Numbered from the stretch's first letter, positions 17,305-25,521 are shown. The stretch: DNA of 64,000 bases from Ruminococcus sp. (GCA_017404665.1 JAFRBX010000015.1:1-64000), one strand, 5' to 3'. Made by a program: numbers and translations. Notes: a model not told the origin generated them from the sequence alone.

Positions 17305-17350
17305 TTGACACAGTGTAAATTATATGATATATTATAATTACACCGTGTAA
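17305..17350 (+). promoter_or_regulatory. Promoter and TetR operators before the flavodoxin operon
   Basis: TTGACA (17305-17310) and TATATT (17328-17333) are 17 bases apart. Two copies of a palindrome of the form TTACACnGTGTAA overlap them: TGACACAGTGTAA (17306-17318) over the -35 and TTACACCGTGTAA (17338-17350) just past the -10. Binding of the TetR product would block the promoter, a standard autorepression layout. Confidence 0.85.
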
Positions 17351-17376
17351 ATTATATTTTAAATGAAGGTGATTTT

Positions 17377-17997
17377 ATGCCAAAGGTGACAGAAGAACAT
17401 AAGGAAAGTCGCAAGCAGGAGATCATCGATGCCTGCGAAAAGATCTATAAAGAAAGAGGCTTCACTGCCGTCAATATCAAAGAGATCAGCACCGCGACCA
17501 GCTTTACCCGTCCGGCGATCTATTCCTATTTTGAGACAAAGGATGAAATTTTGCTTGCGCTGTTGAATCGGGAGTACACAAAGTGGATCGCCTCTTTGGA
17601 GGAAACCGAACAGTTTATCATGTCGGAAGAAAGAGAGGAAACCGCCTCGCTGATCGCTCACACACTTGATGAAAGAGAGATTCTCCTGCGCATCCAGAAC
17701 ATGAATCTCTTTGAAATGGAGATCAACTGCCGTGTAGAAAGGCTCGCCGAGTTCAAGGTGCTGTATCGCACTGCAGTCGAGAGGCTGACAAGGATCGCTC
17801 AGGCGTTCAATCCTCACAGCAAAGAGAAAGAAATCAATCATTTCTGCATGAATTTCAATTCTTTTCTGTTTGGCGTCTATCCTTTCGTATATCATACAGA
17901 GAAGCAGCTTGAAGCGATGAAGCTTGCTAAGGTTCCGCACAGCGAAACAACCATATACGAAATGGCATATGAATGTCTGTTAAAACTCTTACCATAA
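17377..17997 (+). CDS. TetR/AcrR-family transcriptional repressor
   Basis: 206 residues. The N-terminal 55 residues form the TetR helix-turn-helix (IIDACEKIYKERGFTAVNIKEI, then FTRPAIYSYFETKDEIL). The rest is a helical ligand-binding and dimerisation domain. ATG follows GAAGGTGA. It is the first gene of an operon with two flavodoxins, a DUF4405 protein and a cupin, and likely represses its own promoter through the two palindromes at 17306-17350. The inducer is unknown; redox-active or aromatic compounds are plausible given the targets. Confidence 0.92.
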   Translation: MPKVTEEHKESRKQEIIDACEKIYKERGFTAVNIKEISTATSFTRPAIYSYFETKDEILLALLNREYTKWIASLEETEQFIMSEEREETASLIAHTLDEREILLRIQNMNLFEMEINCRVERLAEFKVLYRTAVERLTRIAQAFNPHSKEKEINHFCMNFNSFLFGVYPFVYHTEKQLEAMKLAKVPHSETTIYEMAYECLLKLLP

Positions 17998-18016
17998 ATA
18001 AAAAGGAGATTTCACA

Positions 18017-18688
18017 ATGAAAAGAATAATCGCACTTTTAACCGTTATTGTATTTATGATGACATTTGTCGCCTGTTCATCCAACAGCAGCGACAACATG
18101 ACCGCATCGAATGAAAATGAAACATCTGTTCAAACAGATGCAACAAGAGAAGAACCAACCGTTCTCGAAAGAAACGCAGAAACAGAAGCGGAAACATCGG
18201 CAGAGGACAATGCGACTGACAGCGGTATCCTCGTTGTCTATTTCTCCGCGACCGGTACTACCAAGGGCGTGGCGGAGCAAATCGCGACCGTTACCGGCGC
18301 GGATACTTATGAGATACTCGCCGCTCAGCCTTATTCCGAAGCGGATCTGAACTGGAACGACAGCAACAGCCGCACTACCATTGAACAGAATGATAAAACC
18401 GTACGCCCGGAGATCGGTAGTGAGCAGATATCCTTTGACGGTTACAGCACGATCTACATCGGGTATCCGATCTGGTGGGGTGAAGAACCGCGCATTATGG
18501 ATACCTTTGTTGAGAGCTATGACTTCACAGGCAAGACTGTGATCCCCTTCTGCACATCGGGCGGCAGCGGGATCGGCAGCAGCGGAGATAATCTGGAAGC
18601 AAACGCGGGCAGCGGCAGATGGCTCGAAGGCGAGCGCCTGAGTGCAAGCTCGGATATTATGGGTTGGATCAACGGTTTAAATTTATAA
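18017..18688 (+). CDS. Flavodoxin-like lipoprotein
   Basis: 223 residues. A lipoprotein signal peptide ends in FVAC (Cys20 lipidated), followed by a Ser/Thr/Glu-rich linker to about 70. Then comes a flavodoxin fold with an FMN phosphate loop YFSATGTTKGVA near 75-86, the motif YIGYPIWWGEEP near 150-161 and CTSGGSGIG near 183-191. It should bind FMN outside the membrane and carry electrons. Preceded by AAAAGGAGA; close behind the TetR gene. The next gene but one is a cytosolic paralogue with the same motifs. Confidence 0.9.
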   Translation: MKRIIALLTVIVFMMTFVACSSNSSDNMTASNENETSVQTDATREEPTVLERNAETEAETSAEDNATDSGILVVYFSATGTTKGVAEQIATVTGADTYEILAAQPYSEADLNWNDSNSRTTIEQNDKTVRPEIGSEQISFDGYSTIYIGYPIWWGEEPRIMDTFVESYDFTGKTVIPFCTSGGSGIGSSGDNLEANAGSGRWLEGERLSASSDIMGWINGLNL

Positions 18689-18698
18689 GGAGGCACCT

Positions 18699-18731
18699 AT
18701 GAAAAGAGTGTCTGTTATTCAGGAGGAATGA
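18699..18731 (+). CDS. Ten-codon open frame between the flavodoxin genes
   Basis: AAGGAGG lies 5 bases before ATG 18699. The frame reads MKRVSVIQEE and stops at TGA 18729-18731, which overlaps the ATG at 18728. The ribosome site of the next gene lies inside it. It may be a coupling peptide or the scar of a deleted gene. The good ribosome site is the only support. Confidence 0.3.
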   Translation: MKRVSVIQEE

Positions 18732-18736
18732 TGATA

Positions 18737-19210
18737 ATGAGTAAAAAGTTAGTAGCATACTTTTCCGCGAGCGGTACCACCGCGAGAGTCGCAAAGAATC
18801 TGGCAGCAGCCGCAGGAGCTGATCTATATGAGATCAAACCGGCAGTACCGTACAGCAGAGCCGATCTCAACTGGATGGATAAGCAGTCGAGAAGCTCCGT
18901 TGAAATGAGAGATAAAAGTTCCCGTCCGGCTTTAGCGGATACTGATGCAAACGTAGCAGAATATGAAACCATCTTCATTGGATTCCCGATCTGGTGGTAC
19001 ATCGCGCCGACGATTATCAATACATTCTTAGAGGCGTATGATTTCAGCGGCAAAAAGATTGTGCTGTTCGCCACCTCCGGTGGTTCGGGCTTTGGCAAAG
19101 CAGTTCAGAGCTTACAGCCGAGCGCTCCGGGCACACAGATCATCGCCGGCGAAATCCTCAATGGCAATCCGAACGAAAAGAAGCTAAAAGCGTTTGTGGA
19201 TAAATACTGA
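18737..19210 (+). CDS. Flavodoxin
   Basis: 157 residues, cytosolic. FMN phosphate loop YFSASGTTARVA near residues 7-18, IGFPIWWYIAPT in the middle and FATSGGSGFG near 116-125. The length is usual for a short-chain flavodoxin. ATG 18737 is 10 bases after AGGAGG; ATGs at 18728 and 18731 are too close to the ribosome site. It repeats the core of the lipoprotein flavodoxin just upstream, so the pair probably arose by duplication with loss or gain of the signal peptide. Confidence 0.9.
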   Translation: MSKKLVAYFSASGTTARVAKNLAAAAGADLYEIKPAVPYSRADLNWMDKQSRSSVEMRDKSSRPALADTDANVAEYETIFIGFPIWWYIAPTIINTFLEAYDFSGKKIVLFATSGGSGFGKAVQSLQPSAPGTQIIAGEILNGNPNEKKLKAFVDKY

Positions 19211-19252
19211 TACTTTTTATTGAAAAAGCAACCTTTGAGAAAGCGGTGTAGT

Positions 19253-19918
19253 ATGAAAGCCAAGAAAATCGTCATGCGCGTGATCGATATTTTGATGATC
19301 GCCGCGATGCTGCTGCTCATGGCTATGCAGGTCACAAAGCAGGAGATACATGAGTGGCTCGGTATAGGGATGTTCGCGCTCGTCATCGTGCACCATATCC
19401 TCAACCGAAATTATTACGCCGCTGTCTTTAGGGGTAAATATACGCCGGTCAGAGTGTTTATGCTGATCGTCAACACAGCCTTGCTTCTCAGCTTTGTTGC
19501 CACACCGATAACAGGAATGCTAATGAGCCGCTACGCCACGCCGTTTCTTGACGGCGTTGACGGTGTCATCTGGCCCCGCAAGCTGCATCTGATGCTGTCA
19601 TATTGGTCGTTTGTGCTGATGGGTATGCACGCAGGACTGCACCTCGGCATTATCTCATCAAAGCTGAAAAACAAAGCTGTGCGGATCATTGTTTTCATCC
19701 TGTTGTGCGGCATTTCCGGGTACGGCTTTTGGTTGTTCATCAAGGCAAACATCTTTGATTATATGCTGATGAAAACACACTTCGCATTTCTGGATTATTC
19801 AAAGCCGTGGTGGCTGGTAATCCTCGAAAACCTCGCTATGCTCCTCTCATGGGGATTTTTCTCATACATTATTTCACTTATCTTCAAAAAGATCAAAAGG
19901 AAGGGCAAAGAATCATGA
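19253..19918 (+). CDS. DUF4405-type integral membrane protein
   Basis: 221 residues with about six membrane helices. Conserved-looking histidines occur in HEWLG, VIVHHILN, LHLML and GMHAGLHLG, a pattern typical of DUF4405 proteins and suggestive of b-type haem ligands. Placed after two flavodoxins, it could pass electrons between the flavodoxins and the membrane (inference). ATG 19253 was chosen over an in-frame TTG at 19220; both have weak ribosome sites. The stop overlaps the next ATG (ATGA). Confidence 0.8.
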   Translation: MKAKKIVMRVIDILMIAAMLLLMAMQVTKQEIHEWLGIGMFALVIVHHILNRNYYAAVFRGKYTPVRVFMLIVNTALLLSFVATPITGMLMSRYATPFLDGVDGVIWPRKLHLMLSYWSFVLMGMHAGLHLGIISSKLKNKAVRIIVFILLCGISGYGFWLFIKANIFDYMLMKTHFAFLDYSKPWWLVILENLAMLLSWGFFSYIISLIFKKIKRKGKES

Positions 19919-20370
19919 AATATCAGAATGAAAACGATTTTACAAAAGTAAATATGTTCGGCAAGGGTTCTCCTAATGTGAACTTTGCAAAGTATTTTAT
20001 CGGTGAGAGCTTTCTGAATCCCCTGACGGATTTTCAGAACGGTGAGTTCCCGCTGTTCAACGTTACCTTTGAGCCCGGCTGCCGCAACAACTGGCATATC
20101 CATCACGCCGACAAGGGCGGCGGACAGATTTTGATCTGCACAGCCGGAGAGGGCTGGTATCAAGAGGAAGGCAAGGAGCCGCGAGAGCTGAAAGAGGGCG
20201 ACGTTATCATCATCCCGCAGGGCGTTAAGCACTGGCACGGCGCAAAAAAGGACAGCTGGTTCTCGCACATCTCGCTTGAAGTGCCCGGCGAAAACTGCTC
20301 CAATGAGTGGCTTGAACCTGTCACCGACGAGTATTACAACACACTGCAGCATAAAGTGCATTATCGCTGA
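19915..20370 (+). CDS. Cupin-domain protein
   Basis: 151 residues. Cupin motif 1 is NNWHIHHADKGGGQILI (near 60-76, His ligands), followed by GEGWYQEEG and motif 2 GDVIIIPQGVKHWHG (near 100-114). Metal-binding small cupins of this type are commonly next to flavodoxin and carboxymuconolactone decarboxylase-like genes; substrates are unknown. ATG overlaps the previous stop by 4 bases, so it is the last gene of the TetR-controlled operon. Confidence 0.88.
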   Translation: MKYQNENDFTKVNMFGKGSPNVNFAKYFIGESFLNPLTDFQNGEFPLFNVTFEPGCRNNWHIHHADKGGGQILICTAGEGWYQEEGKEPRELKEGDVIIIPQGVKHWHGAKKDSWFSHISLEVPGENCSNEWLEPVTDEYYNTLQHKVHYR

Positions 20371-20559
20371 TATCCTTTACCTGAACGGCAATCAGAATTT
20401 ATACTCGTCACTGTTGTTGTACAGCTTTACGATGCCGATCTTTTCATATGATAATACCGATGATGTATTTGAGCTGACCGCCGGAATGCGCAGCAATTGC
20501 AGAGTGAAAGCGAAAGATCCATGAGGCGAAAAAAATATTAGAAACTTGTAATAATGCTA
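20371..20559 (+). other. Intergenic stretch with a possible gene remnant
   Basis: Directly after the cupin stop, a frame without start codon reads about 50 residues (ILYLNGNQNLYSSLLLY ... TDDVFELTAGM) to TGA at 20522-20524. It has protein-like composition but no ribosome site, so it may be a decayed gene end. No hairpin terminator is evident. Confidence 0.25.
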
Positions 20560-20613
20560 TTGACAAGCTTGAATGCGCGTGCTATATTATACTTGTAATT
20601 AAGATAATTACAA
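20560..20613 (+). promoter_or_regulatory. Promoter with a perfect palindromic operator
   Basis: TTGACA (20560-20565) and TATATT (20583-20588) are 17 bases apart. Just downstream, over the likely transcription start, lies TTGTAATTA-AGA-TAATTACAA (20593-20613), a perfect 9-bp inverted repeat. It is the expected kind of site for an Rrf2 or HxlR/MarR-type repressor; the Rrf2 gene at 21351 is the obvious candidate. Confidence 0.85.
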
Positions 20614-20645
20614 CTAAAAACTGATTTAACAAGGAGGATATCATC

Positions 20646-21278
20646 ATGAAAATCGCAGTAGCAGCAGCAAACGGTCGTGTAGCACAGAAGGTCATTAAGG
20701 AAGCGCTGGACAGAGGCTTTGAGGTCAAGGCGTTCGGTCGAGGTTCTGAAAACAAGACAGCGGCAGCCGACTATGTTCAAAAGGACATTATGGATCTGAC
20801 CAAAGAGGACCTCGCGGGCTTTGACGTCGTTGTCGACGGCTTCGGCGCGTGGACAGACGAAGAACTGCCGATGCATATCAAGACCTCTCAGCATCTTTGC
20901 GATATCCTTTCCGGTACGGATACACGCCTGCTGATCGTCGGCGGAGCCGGTAGCCTGTATGTCAACCCGGAGCACACCGTTCAGGTGAAGGACGGCGCGG
21001 ATTTCCCCGCTATGTTCCTTCCGCTCGCAAACGCTCAGGGACAGGAACTGGAGGAGCTTCGCAAGAGAGATGACGTCAAGTGGACTTTCATCAGCCCCGC
21101 AGGTGATTTTCAGGCGGACGGCGAACGCACCGGTAAGTACATTCTGGCGGGTGAGGAGCTCACCCTCAACAGCAAGGGAGAGAGCATCATCAGCTATGCG
21201 GATTACGCGATTGCAATGGTCGACGAAATCGAAAACGGCGATCATATCAGCCAGCGAATCAGTGTCGTCAGAGAATAA
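20646..21278 (+). CDS. NAD(P)-binding atypical short-chain reductase, YwnB-like
   Basis: 210 residues with a Rossmann start (KIAVAAANGRVAQKVIKEAL, glycine-poor but of the NAD(P)H-binding PF13460 type), VVVDGFGAWTDEE near 60-72 and LLIVGGAGSLY near 96-106. It matches Bacillus YwnB-like proteins, whose gene neighbours the Rrf2 regulator ywnA, as here. The enzyme probably reduces or protects against reactive electrophiles; the exact substrate is unknown. ATG follows AAGGAGG. Confidence 0.85.
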   Translation: MKIAVAAANGRVAQKVIKEALDRGFEVKAFGRGSENKTAAADYVQKDIMDLTKEDLAGFDVVVDGFGAWTDEELPMHIKTSQHLCDILSGTDTRLLIVGGAGSLYVNPEHTVQVKDGADFPAMFLPLANAQGQELEELRKRDDVKWTFISPAGDFQADGERTGKYILAGEELTLNSKGESIISYADYAIAMVDEIENGDHISQRISVVRE

Positions 21279-21302
21279 CGACGGCAGCTTGTCATATCTG
21301 TA

Positions 21303-21331
21303 TTGACGAGATCTCTGTAAAGATGTATATT
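21303..21331 (+). promoter_or_regulatory. Promoter of the Rrf2 regulator gene
   Basis: TTGACG (21303-21308) and TATATT (21326-21331) are 17 bases apart, 20 bases before the start codon. The regulator can thus be transcribed independently of the reductase gene upstream. Confidence 0.75.
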
Positions 21332-21350
21332 ACACTTGGGAGGCGATAGC

Positions 21351-21794
21351 ATGCAGATCACAAGCAGGTTCACGATAGCGGTCCATATCATTACCGCGAT
21401 CGATTATTTTGGGGACAGCGAGAAAGTCACAAGCGGTTTTCTCGCAGGCAGCGCAGGCGCCAATCCCGTGATCGTCCGTAACGTGATGGGACAGCTCAAA
21501 GAGGCGGGAATCATCGCTGTCAGCCAAGGAAAAAGCGGTATCGCGCTGGCAAAAGACCTTGACGATATCACGTTATTCGACGTCTACAAGGCGGTCGACT
21601 GTGTCAGTGATGAAGGCTTGTTCCATTTCCACGAGAATCCCAACACAGACTGCCCCGTAGGCAGAAACATCCATAAAGCGTTGGATGAAGAACTGTTGAA
21701 TGTGCAAAGGGCAATGGAAACGCAGATGAGAGCAGTGACGCTTTCGGATATCGTCCGTCATACACGCATGGAAATACAGAAGGAAGCTGATTAG
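21351..21794 (+). CDS. Rrf2-family transcriptional regulator, YwnA-like
   Basis: 147 residues with an Rrf2 winged helix: TSRFTIAVHIITAI, VTSGFLAGSAGANPVIVRNVMGQLKEAGII, QGKSGIALAKDLDDITLFDVYKAVD. There is one Cys in the effector region (CPVGRNIHKAL), not the three of the Fe-S-binding IscR/NsrR type, so it resembles YwnA/CymR-like members. ATG 21351 was chosen because GGGAGG lies 7 bases before it. It likely represses the reductase promoter at 20560. Confidence 0.9.
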   Translation: MQITSRFTIAVHIITAIDYFGDSEKVTSGFLAGSAGANPVIVRNVMGQLKEAGIIAVSQGKSGIALAKDLDDITLFDVYKAVDCVSDEGLFHFHENPNTDCPVGRNIHKALDEELLNVQRAMETQMRAVTLSDIVRHTRMEIQKEAD

Positions 21795-21795
21795 A

Positions 21796-22788
21796 ATGTT
21801 GAAAAGCATAAATGGATCAATGCCCGACGGTTATCACGAAACGATCGAAAAGGGCTTGAACGCCATCAGATATTTTTATCAAGGCACTAGCGGAGCTGAT
21901 ATGCCTGTGGATGAAAGCGTCAAAAAGCTCAAAGAGATGATCGCAAACGCCGACGCGATCGTGATCGGCGCGGGAGCGGGGCTTTCTACAGCCGCGGGAC
22001 TTACCTACAGCGGTGAACGCTTTCAAAGATACTTCTTTGACTTCGCCCGCCGGTTCGGGATCCGTGATATGTATTCGGGAGGTTTTTATCCCTTCCCGGA
22101 TAAGGAGACCTTCTGGGCGTGGTGGGCAAGACATATCTATTACAACCGGTATATCGACCCGCCAAAGTCCGTATATTCCGATCTGCTCAAGCTCGTTGAC
22201 GGCAGGGACTATTTTGTCATCACCACCAACGTCGATCACCAGTTCCAGCGCGCGGGATTCGATAAAAAACGCCTGTTCTATACGCAGGGCGATTACGGAC
22301 TCTTCCAGAGCGTCAACCGCCGCATCCAAAAGACCTATGATAACGAAGAATGGGTCATGAAAGCGATGGCGGCGCAGGGCTTCGTCAAGGACGAGAACGG
22401 CGTCTATCAGCCGCCTGAGAACGGTTCGCCGCTCATGAGGATACCGACTCAGCTGATCCCGAGATGTCCCGACGATAACAGCGAAATGACCATGAACCTT
22501 CGCTCGGACGATTCCTTTGTTGAGGATGAGGGCTGGCGCCGCGCTTCTGCCGCCTACGCAGATTTCCTCTGTCGTCATGAAGGTCTGCGCGTACTCTATC
22601 TCGAGATCGGCGTCGGAGCGAACACCCCGGTGATCGTGAAGTATCCGTTCTGGCAGATGACGCTCGCAAATGATAACGCCACCTATGTCTGCCTGAATTA
22701 CAACGAGGCGTTCTGTCCGGTCGAGATACAGATACAATCCATCTGCATCAACGGGGACGCCAATGAGATCATCAAAGCATTGTTATGA
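21796..22788 (+). CDS. Sir2-family NAD-dependent deacylase/ADP-ribosyltransferase, class M-like
   Basis: 330 residues, closely resembling SirTM-type sirtuins: GAGAGLSTAAGLTYSGERF near 57-75, DMYSGGFYPF, TTNVDHQFQRAGF near 143-155 and QGDYGLFQ near 165-172, then ELGVG-like EIGVGANTP. Class M sirtuins usually ADP-ribosylate a lipoylated GcvH-L protein and sit with a macrodomain, GcvH-L and a lipoate ligase. None of these is adjacent. The zinc region shows one Cys (RCPDDNSEM) where related sirtuins carry a pair. Starts 1 base after the Rrf2 stop. Confidence 0.85.
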   Translation: MLKSINGSMPDGYHETIEKGLNAIRYFYQGTSGADMPVDESVKKLKEMIANADAIVIGAGAGLSTAAGLTYSGERFQRYFFDFARRFGIRDMYSGGFYPFPDKETFWAWWARHIYYNRYIDPPKSVYSDLLKLVDGRDYFVITTNVDHQFQRAGFDKKRLFYTQGDYGLFQSVNRRIQKTYDNEEWVMKAMAAQGFVKDENGVYQPPENGSPLMRIPTQLIPRCPDDNSEMTMNLRSDDSFVEDEGWRRASAAYADFLCRHEGLRVLYLEIGVGANTPVIVKYPFWQMTLANDNATYVCLNYNEAFCPVEIQIQSICINGDANEIIKALL

Positions 22789-22795
22789 GGTCAAT

Positions 22796-23221
22796 ATGCA
22801 GGAATTTCTGTTTTCGCCGACCGGCGACGGCACTTACAGCGTTTCGGGCTGCAAGGGTGATGAAGCAAATGTATTGATCCCCGACAGCTACGGCAGCGGC
22901 GTTATCACCGTCATCGGCGATAAGCTGTTCAGCGGTCATAAGGAGATCGAGTCGGTACACATCCCTGACACCGTAACGAATATGGGCGAGTTCATCTTTG
23001 ACGGTTGTGAGAATCTGCGGCATATCGACCTGCCTGCACAGCTCGAATGTCTGTGGGGCTACACCTTTTTCCGATGCGGGAATGAAGAGATAATTCTGCC
23101 GGACAAGCTGGTGACCATCCCGCCGTTTGCTTTCAAGGACTGCAAGAATCTCAGAAAGGTCGTCGGCGGAAAGGGCAGTAAAGAAAAAATCGGCTGGCAG
23201 CTGAAAAAGCTGAACTATTGA
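22796..23221 (+). CDS. BspA-like leucine-rich repeat protein
   Basis: 141 residues with LRR_5 repeats typical of BspA/TpLRR proteins: IESVHIPDTVTNMGEFIFDG, LRHIDLPAQLECLWGYTFFRC, EIILPDKLVTIPPFAFKDC. It has no signal peptide, so it is cytosolic, unlike most family members. Such repeats bind proteins. ATG 22796 follows GAGG and lies 7 bases after the sirtuin stop, so both may be in one transcript. Confidence 0.8.
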   Translation: MQEFLFSPTGDGTYSVSGCKGDEANVLIPDSYGSGVITVIGDKLFSGHKEIESVHIPDTVTNMGEFIFDGCENLRHIDLPAQLECLWGYTFFRCGNEEIILPDKLVTIPPFAFKDCKNLRKVVGGKGSKEKIGWQLKKLNY

Positions 23222-23309
23222 TGATCATTATCCTGTCATCCGTTCAAAGAGCAGGAGCGGTATCGACAGCCGGTAAACTGAAAACGATTCATTCGAGGTG
23301 ACACAGAGT

Positions 23310-23864
23310 GTGAAATACCATCAGATCATTACGCTCAGGGACGGCAGAAAATGCGTCCTGAGAAACGGAACGAAGAGCGACGGGTACGCCGCGCTTGATA
23401 ACTTCATTCTGGCTCACTCCCAGACGGACTGGCTGCTTTCTTATCCTGATGAGATCTCCTTTACTGTCGAAGAAGAGGGAGAGTATCTGCAGAAGAAAAC
23501 GGACTGCGACAACGAGGCGGAGATCCTCGCTGAGATCGACGGCAGGATCGTCGGCACCGCAGGCATCGAAAGGGTCGGCAAGCATGAGAAGCTCGCCCAT
23601 CGCTGTGACTTCGGCGTCAGCGTTGAAAAAGATTACTGGGGACTCGGGATCGGCAAGGCGCTGCTGTACGCCTGTATTGACTGCGCAAAGCGTGCAGGCT
23701 ACCGTCAAATGGAGCTGGAAGTGGTAGCCGATAATGATAGAGCCGTCAAGATGTATCAGAACGCAGGATTTGTCGAGTACGGCAGAAATCCGAGAGACTT
23801 TTTATCCAGATACTCCGGCTATCAGGAAGTGATCTACATGAGGCTGGAGCTGACGGAGGATTAG
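23310..23864 (+). CDS. GNAT-family N-acetyltransferase
   Basis: 184 residues from GTG 23310, 11 bases after GAGG; a GTG at 23298 is an alternative. The acetyl-CoA site motif is FGVSVEKDYWGLGIGKALL near 109-127, followed by ELEVVADNDRAVKMYQNAGF. The N-terminal part contains an RDGR...RNGTKSD segment typical of amino-acid or ribosomal-type GNATs. The substrate cannot be told. A strong hairpin follows. Confidence 0.88.
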   Translation: MKYHQIITLRDGRKCVLRNGTKSDGYAALDNFILAHSQTDWLLSYPDEISFTVEEEGEYLQKKTDCDNEAEILAEIDGRIVGTAGIERVGKHEKLAHRCDFGVSVEKDYWGLGIGKALLYACIDCAKRAGYRQMELEVVADNDRAVKMYQNAGFVEYGRNPRDFLSRYSGYQEVIYMRLELTED

Positions 23865-23903
23865 AACGAGTGCCGGTCACCATCTTGTTATGGATAAAAA
23901 CAA

Positions 23904-23935
23904 CAGCGGAGAGGTAACAGTGAACCTCTCCGCTG
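23904..23935. terminator. Hairpin terminator, possibly bidirectional
   Basis: A perfect 12-bp stem (CAGCGGAGAGGT / ACCTCTCCGCTG) closes an 8-base loop, with A-rich sequence before and T-rich sequence after. It lies between the convergent acetyltransferase and dipeptidase genes. Confidence 0.7.
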
Positions 23936-23965
23936 ATTTACGTTTTATCTGATTTATTAATATTG

Positions 23966-24012
23966 TCGTTGCGATGACTTGACAGGCGTGTCGGTCCGTG
24001 GCAATCTCAACC
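23966..24012 (-). repeat. Dispersed intergenic repeat, diverged copy
   Basis: GTCGTTGCGATGAC ... GTGGCAATCTCAACC matches the ends of the repeat family also seen at 55199, 56497, 60495 and 63981. It lies just beyond the 3' end of the dipeptidase gene. Confidence 0.55.
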
Positions 24013-24057
24013 GATAAAAAAGGTTAAATGCCCCGCGGCGTTCTCGACAGAGCAAGA

Positions 24058-25521
24058 TCAGTTGTCCGAGAGCTTGAAGCCGTTTTTCATGTTTCGGCTC
24101 GCTTCTGCCATCACCATATTCAGCGTGTATGCCGTTTCTTCCTTTGCCATTTTGCTCAGCTTCTCGTTCGCTTCCGACGCCTGAGAGAAATCACCGGTCT
24201 CCTTCATCTTTCTGTCATATTCAAGAATGATCCGGCGGCCTTGGGTGAGGGTTTTCTCATGATACCGCTCGATATGCTGCACACAGTCGGCATAGCACGA
24301 GTCGGCAAGCGTACCGATAAGTCTGCTGCCCCAGAAGAAATCCTCAGTAGAGACGTCGAGTCCCGTTTTGCTGACATACCGCGGCAGCCGGGACACGTTG
24401 GTGTAGAACGGGATAAAGGTTGAAAAGGTTGTGGAGCCGTAGCAGAGCCACTCGACGCCCTTGATCGCATCGGGAACGTCGGAGCGGATCTGGCAGATAG
24501 CCGTCACGCCGGTGCGGTTGATGCCGATCGAGCGGTACATACCGCGTTTGCCGGTGTCATGACTTTTGTACGGATCGAAGTCGGTACCCTGATAGTGACC
24601 GGATAAAAGATATTTCACATCTTCTACAGCGACCTTTCGGTCGGGAATGAGCGCCCACGGAAGATTGTCGCCCTCAGGCTTGAATTCAGCGTTCTCGCCG
24701 TCCCAGCTGTGAGAGAAGGGGCAGAGATATCTGCCCATGAACCACGCTCTGGGCGTGTTGTAGATATGATCCATATCTTCGTGGGAGCCGAAGATATCTC
24801 TCGGGTTGAATCTTCCGTTCTGATTGGCGTCAAGACGATATTTGCTGATGAAATCCTTCAGATCCTTTGAGCACATATGTGCTTTCTGCTCCGTGAGAGC
24901 GTCGTCGATATCAAAGCTGTCCATGCCGAACTGATTCGGATTCATCACTACGACGTCGTCGGGGACCTTTTTTGCGATCCAATGATGACCGCCGATGGTT
25001 TCCAGCCACCAGACCTCGTTTTCATCGTTGAATGCGATACCGTTCGATTCATAGGTGCCGTATTTCTCCAGCAGAGAAGCCAGCCTCAGTACGCCCTCGC
25101 GCGCCGAGCGGATATACGGGAGCACCAGCGTGACGATATCCTCTTCTCCGATCCCGCCGATCACATCCTTTTCTTTTCTGCTTTTGGCTTTTTTATATGT
25201 GACGAGCGGATCAGATGAAAGCACCCGCGGATTGGATGAGATGGTCTCTGTAGCGGTCATACCAACGTTCGCGGCGTTGATTCCGCATGCCGCCCATATG
25301 CCGCTTTTCGAATCGACACTGGGACAGGCTGTATAGCGCATGGGATCGTCGGGAAGCTCTATCTCCACGTGTGATATGATGCTTTTATACTTTTTCGGCT
25401 GATCCTTGGGTTCCACGACAATAAACTTTTTGACGTCAAAATGACCGTCGTCGGTTCTGGCAATCATCGTGGTGCCGTCGTTGGACGCGCCTTTTCCTAC
25501 CAGTACGGTTGTACAGGACAT
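24058..25521 (-). CDS. pepD: C69-family dipeptidase
   Basis: 487 residues. Cys3 (MSCTTVLVG) is the expected nucleophile of this Ntn-hydrolase family, exposed without a signal peptide. Family features follow: TMIARTDDGH near 18-27, GMTATETI near 86, NDENEVWWLETIGGHHWIAKKVPDD near 164-188. The length is usual for lactobacillal PepDA. It cleaves a broad range of dipeptides in the cytosol. ATG follows GAGGAG by 9 bases. It faces away from the opp operon and would complete the breakdown of the imported peptides. Confidence 0.93.
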   Translation of the reverse strand: MSCTTVLVGKGASNDGTTMIARTDDGHFDVKKFIVVEPKDQPKKYKSIISHVEIELPDDPMRYTACPSVDSKSGIWAACGINAANVGMTATETISSNPRVLSSDPLVTYKKAKSRKEKDVIGGIGEEDIVTLVLPYIRSAREGVLRLASLLEKYGTYESNGIAFNDENEVWWLETIGGHHWIAKKVPDDVVVMNPNQFGMDSFDIDDALTEQKAHMCSKDLKDFISKYRLDANQNGRFNPRDIFGSHEDMDHIYNTPRAWFMGRYLCPFSHSWDGENAEFKPEGDNLPWALIPDRKVAVEDVKYLLSGHYQGTDFDPYKSHDTGKRGMYRSIGINRTGVTAICQIRSDVPDAIKGVEWLCYGSTTFSTFIPFYTNVSRLPRYVSKTGLDVSTEDFFWGSRLIGTLADSCYADCVQHIERYHEKTLTQGRRIILEYDRKMKETGDFSQASEANEKLSKMAKEETAYTLNMVMAEASRNMKNGFKLSDN

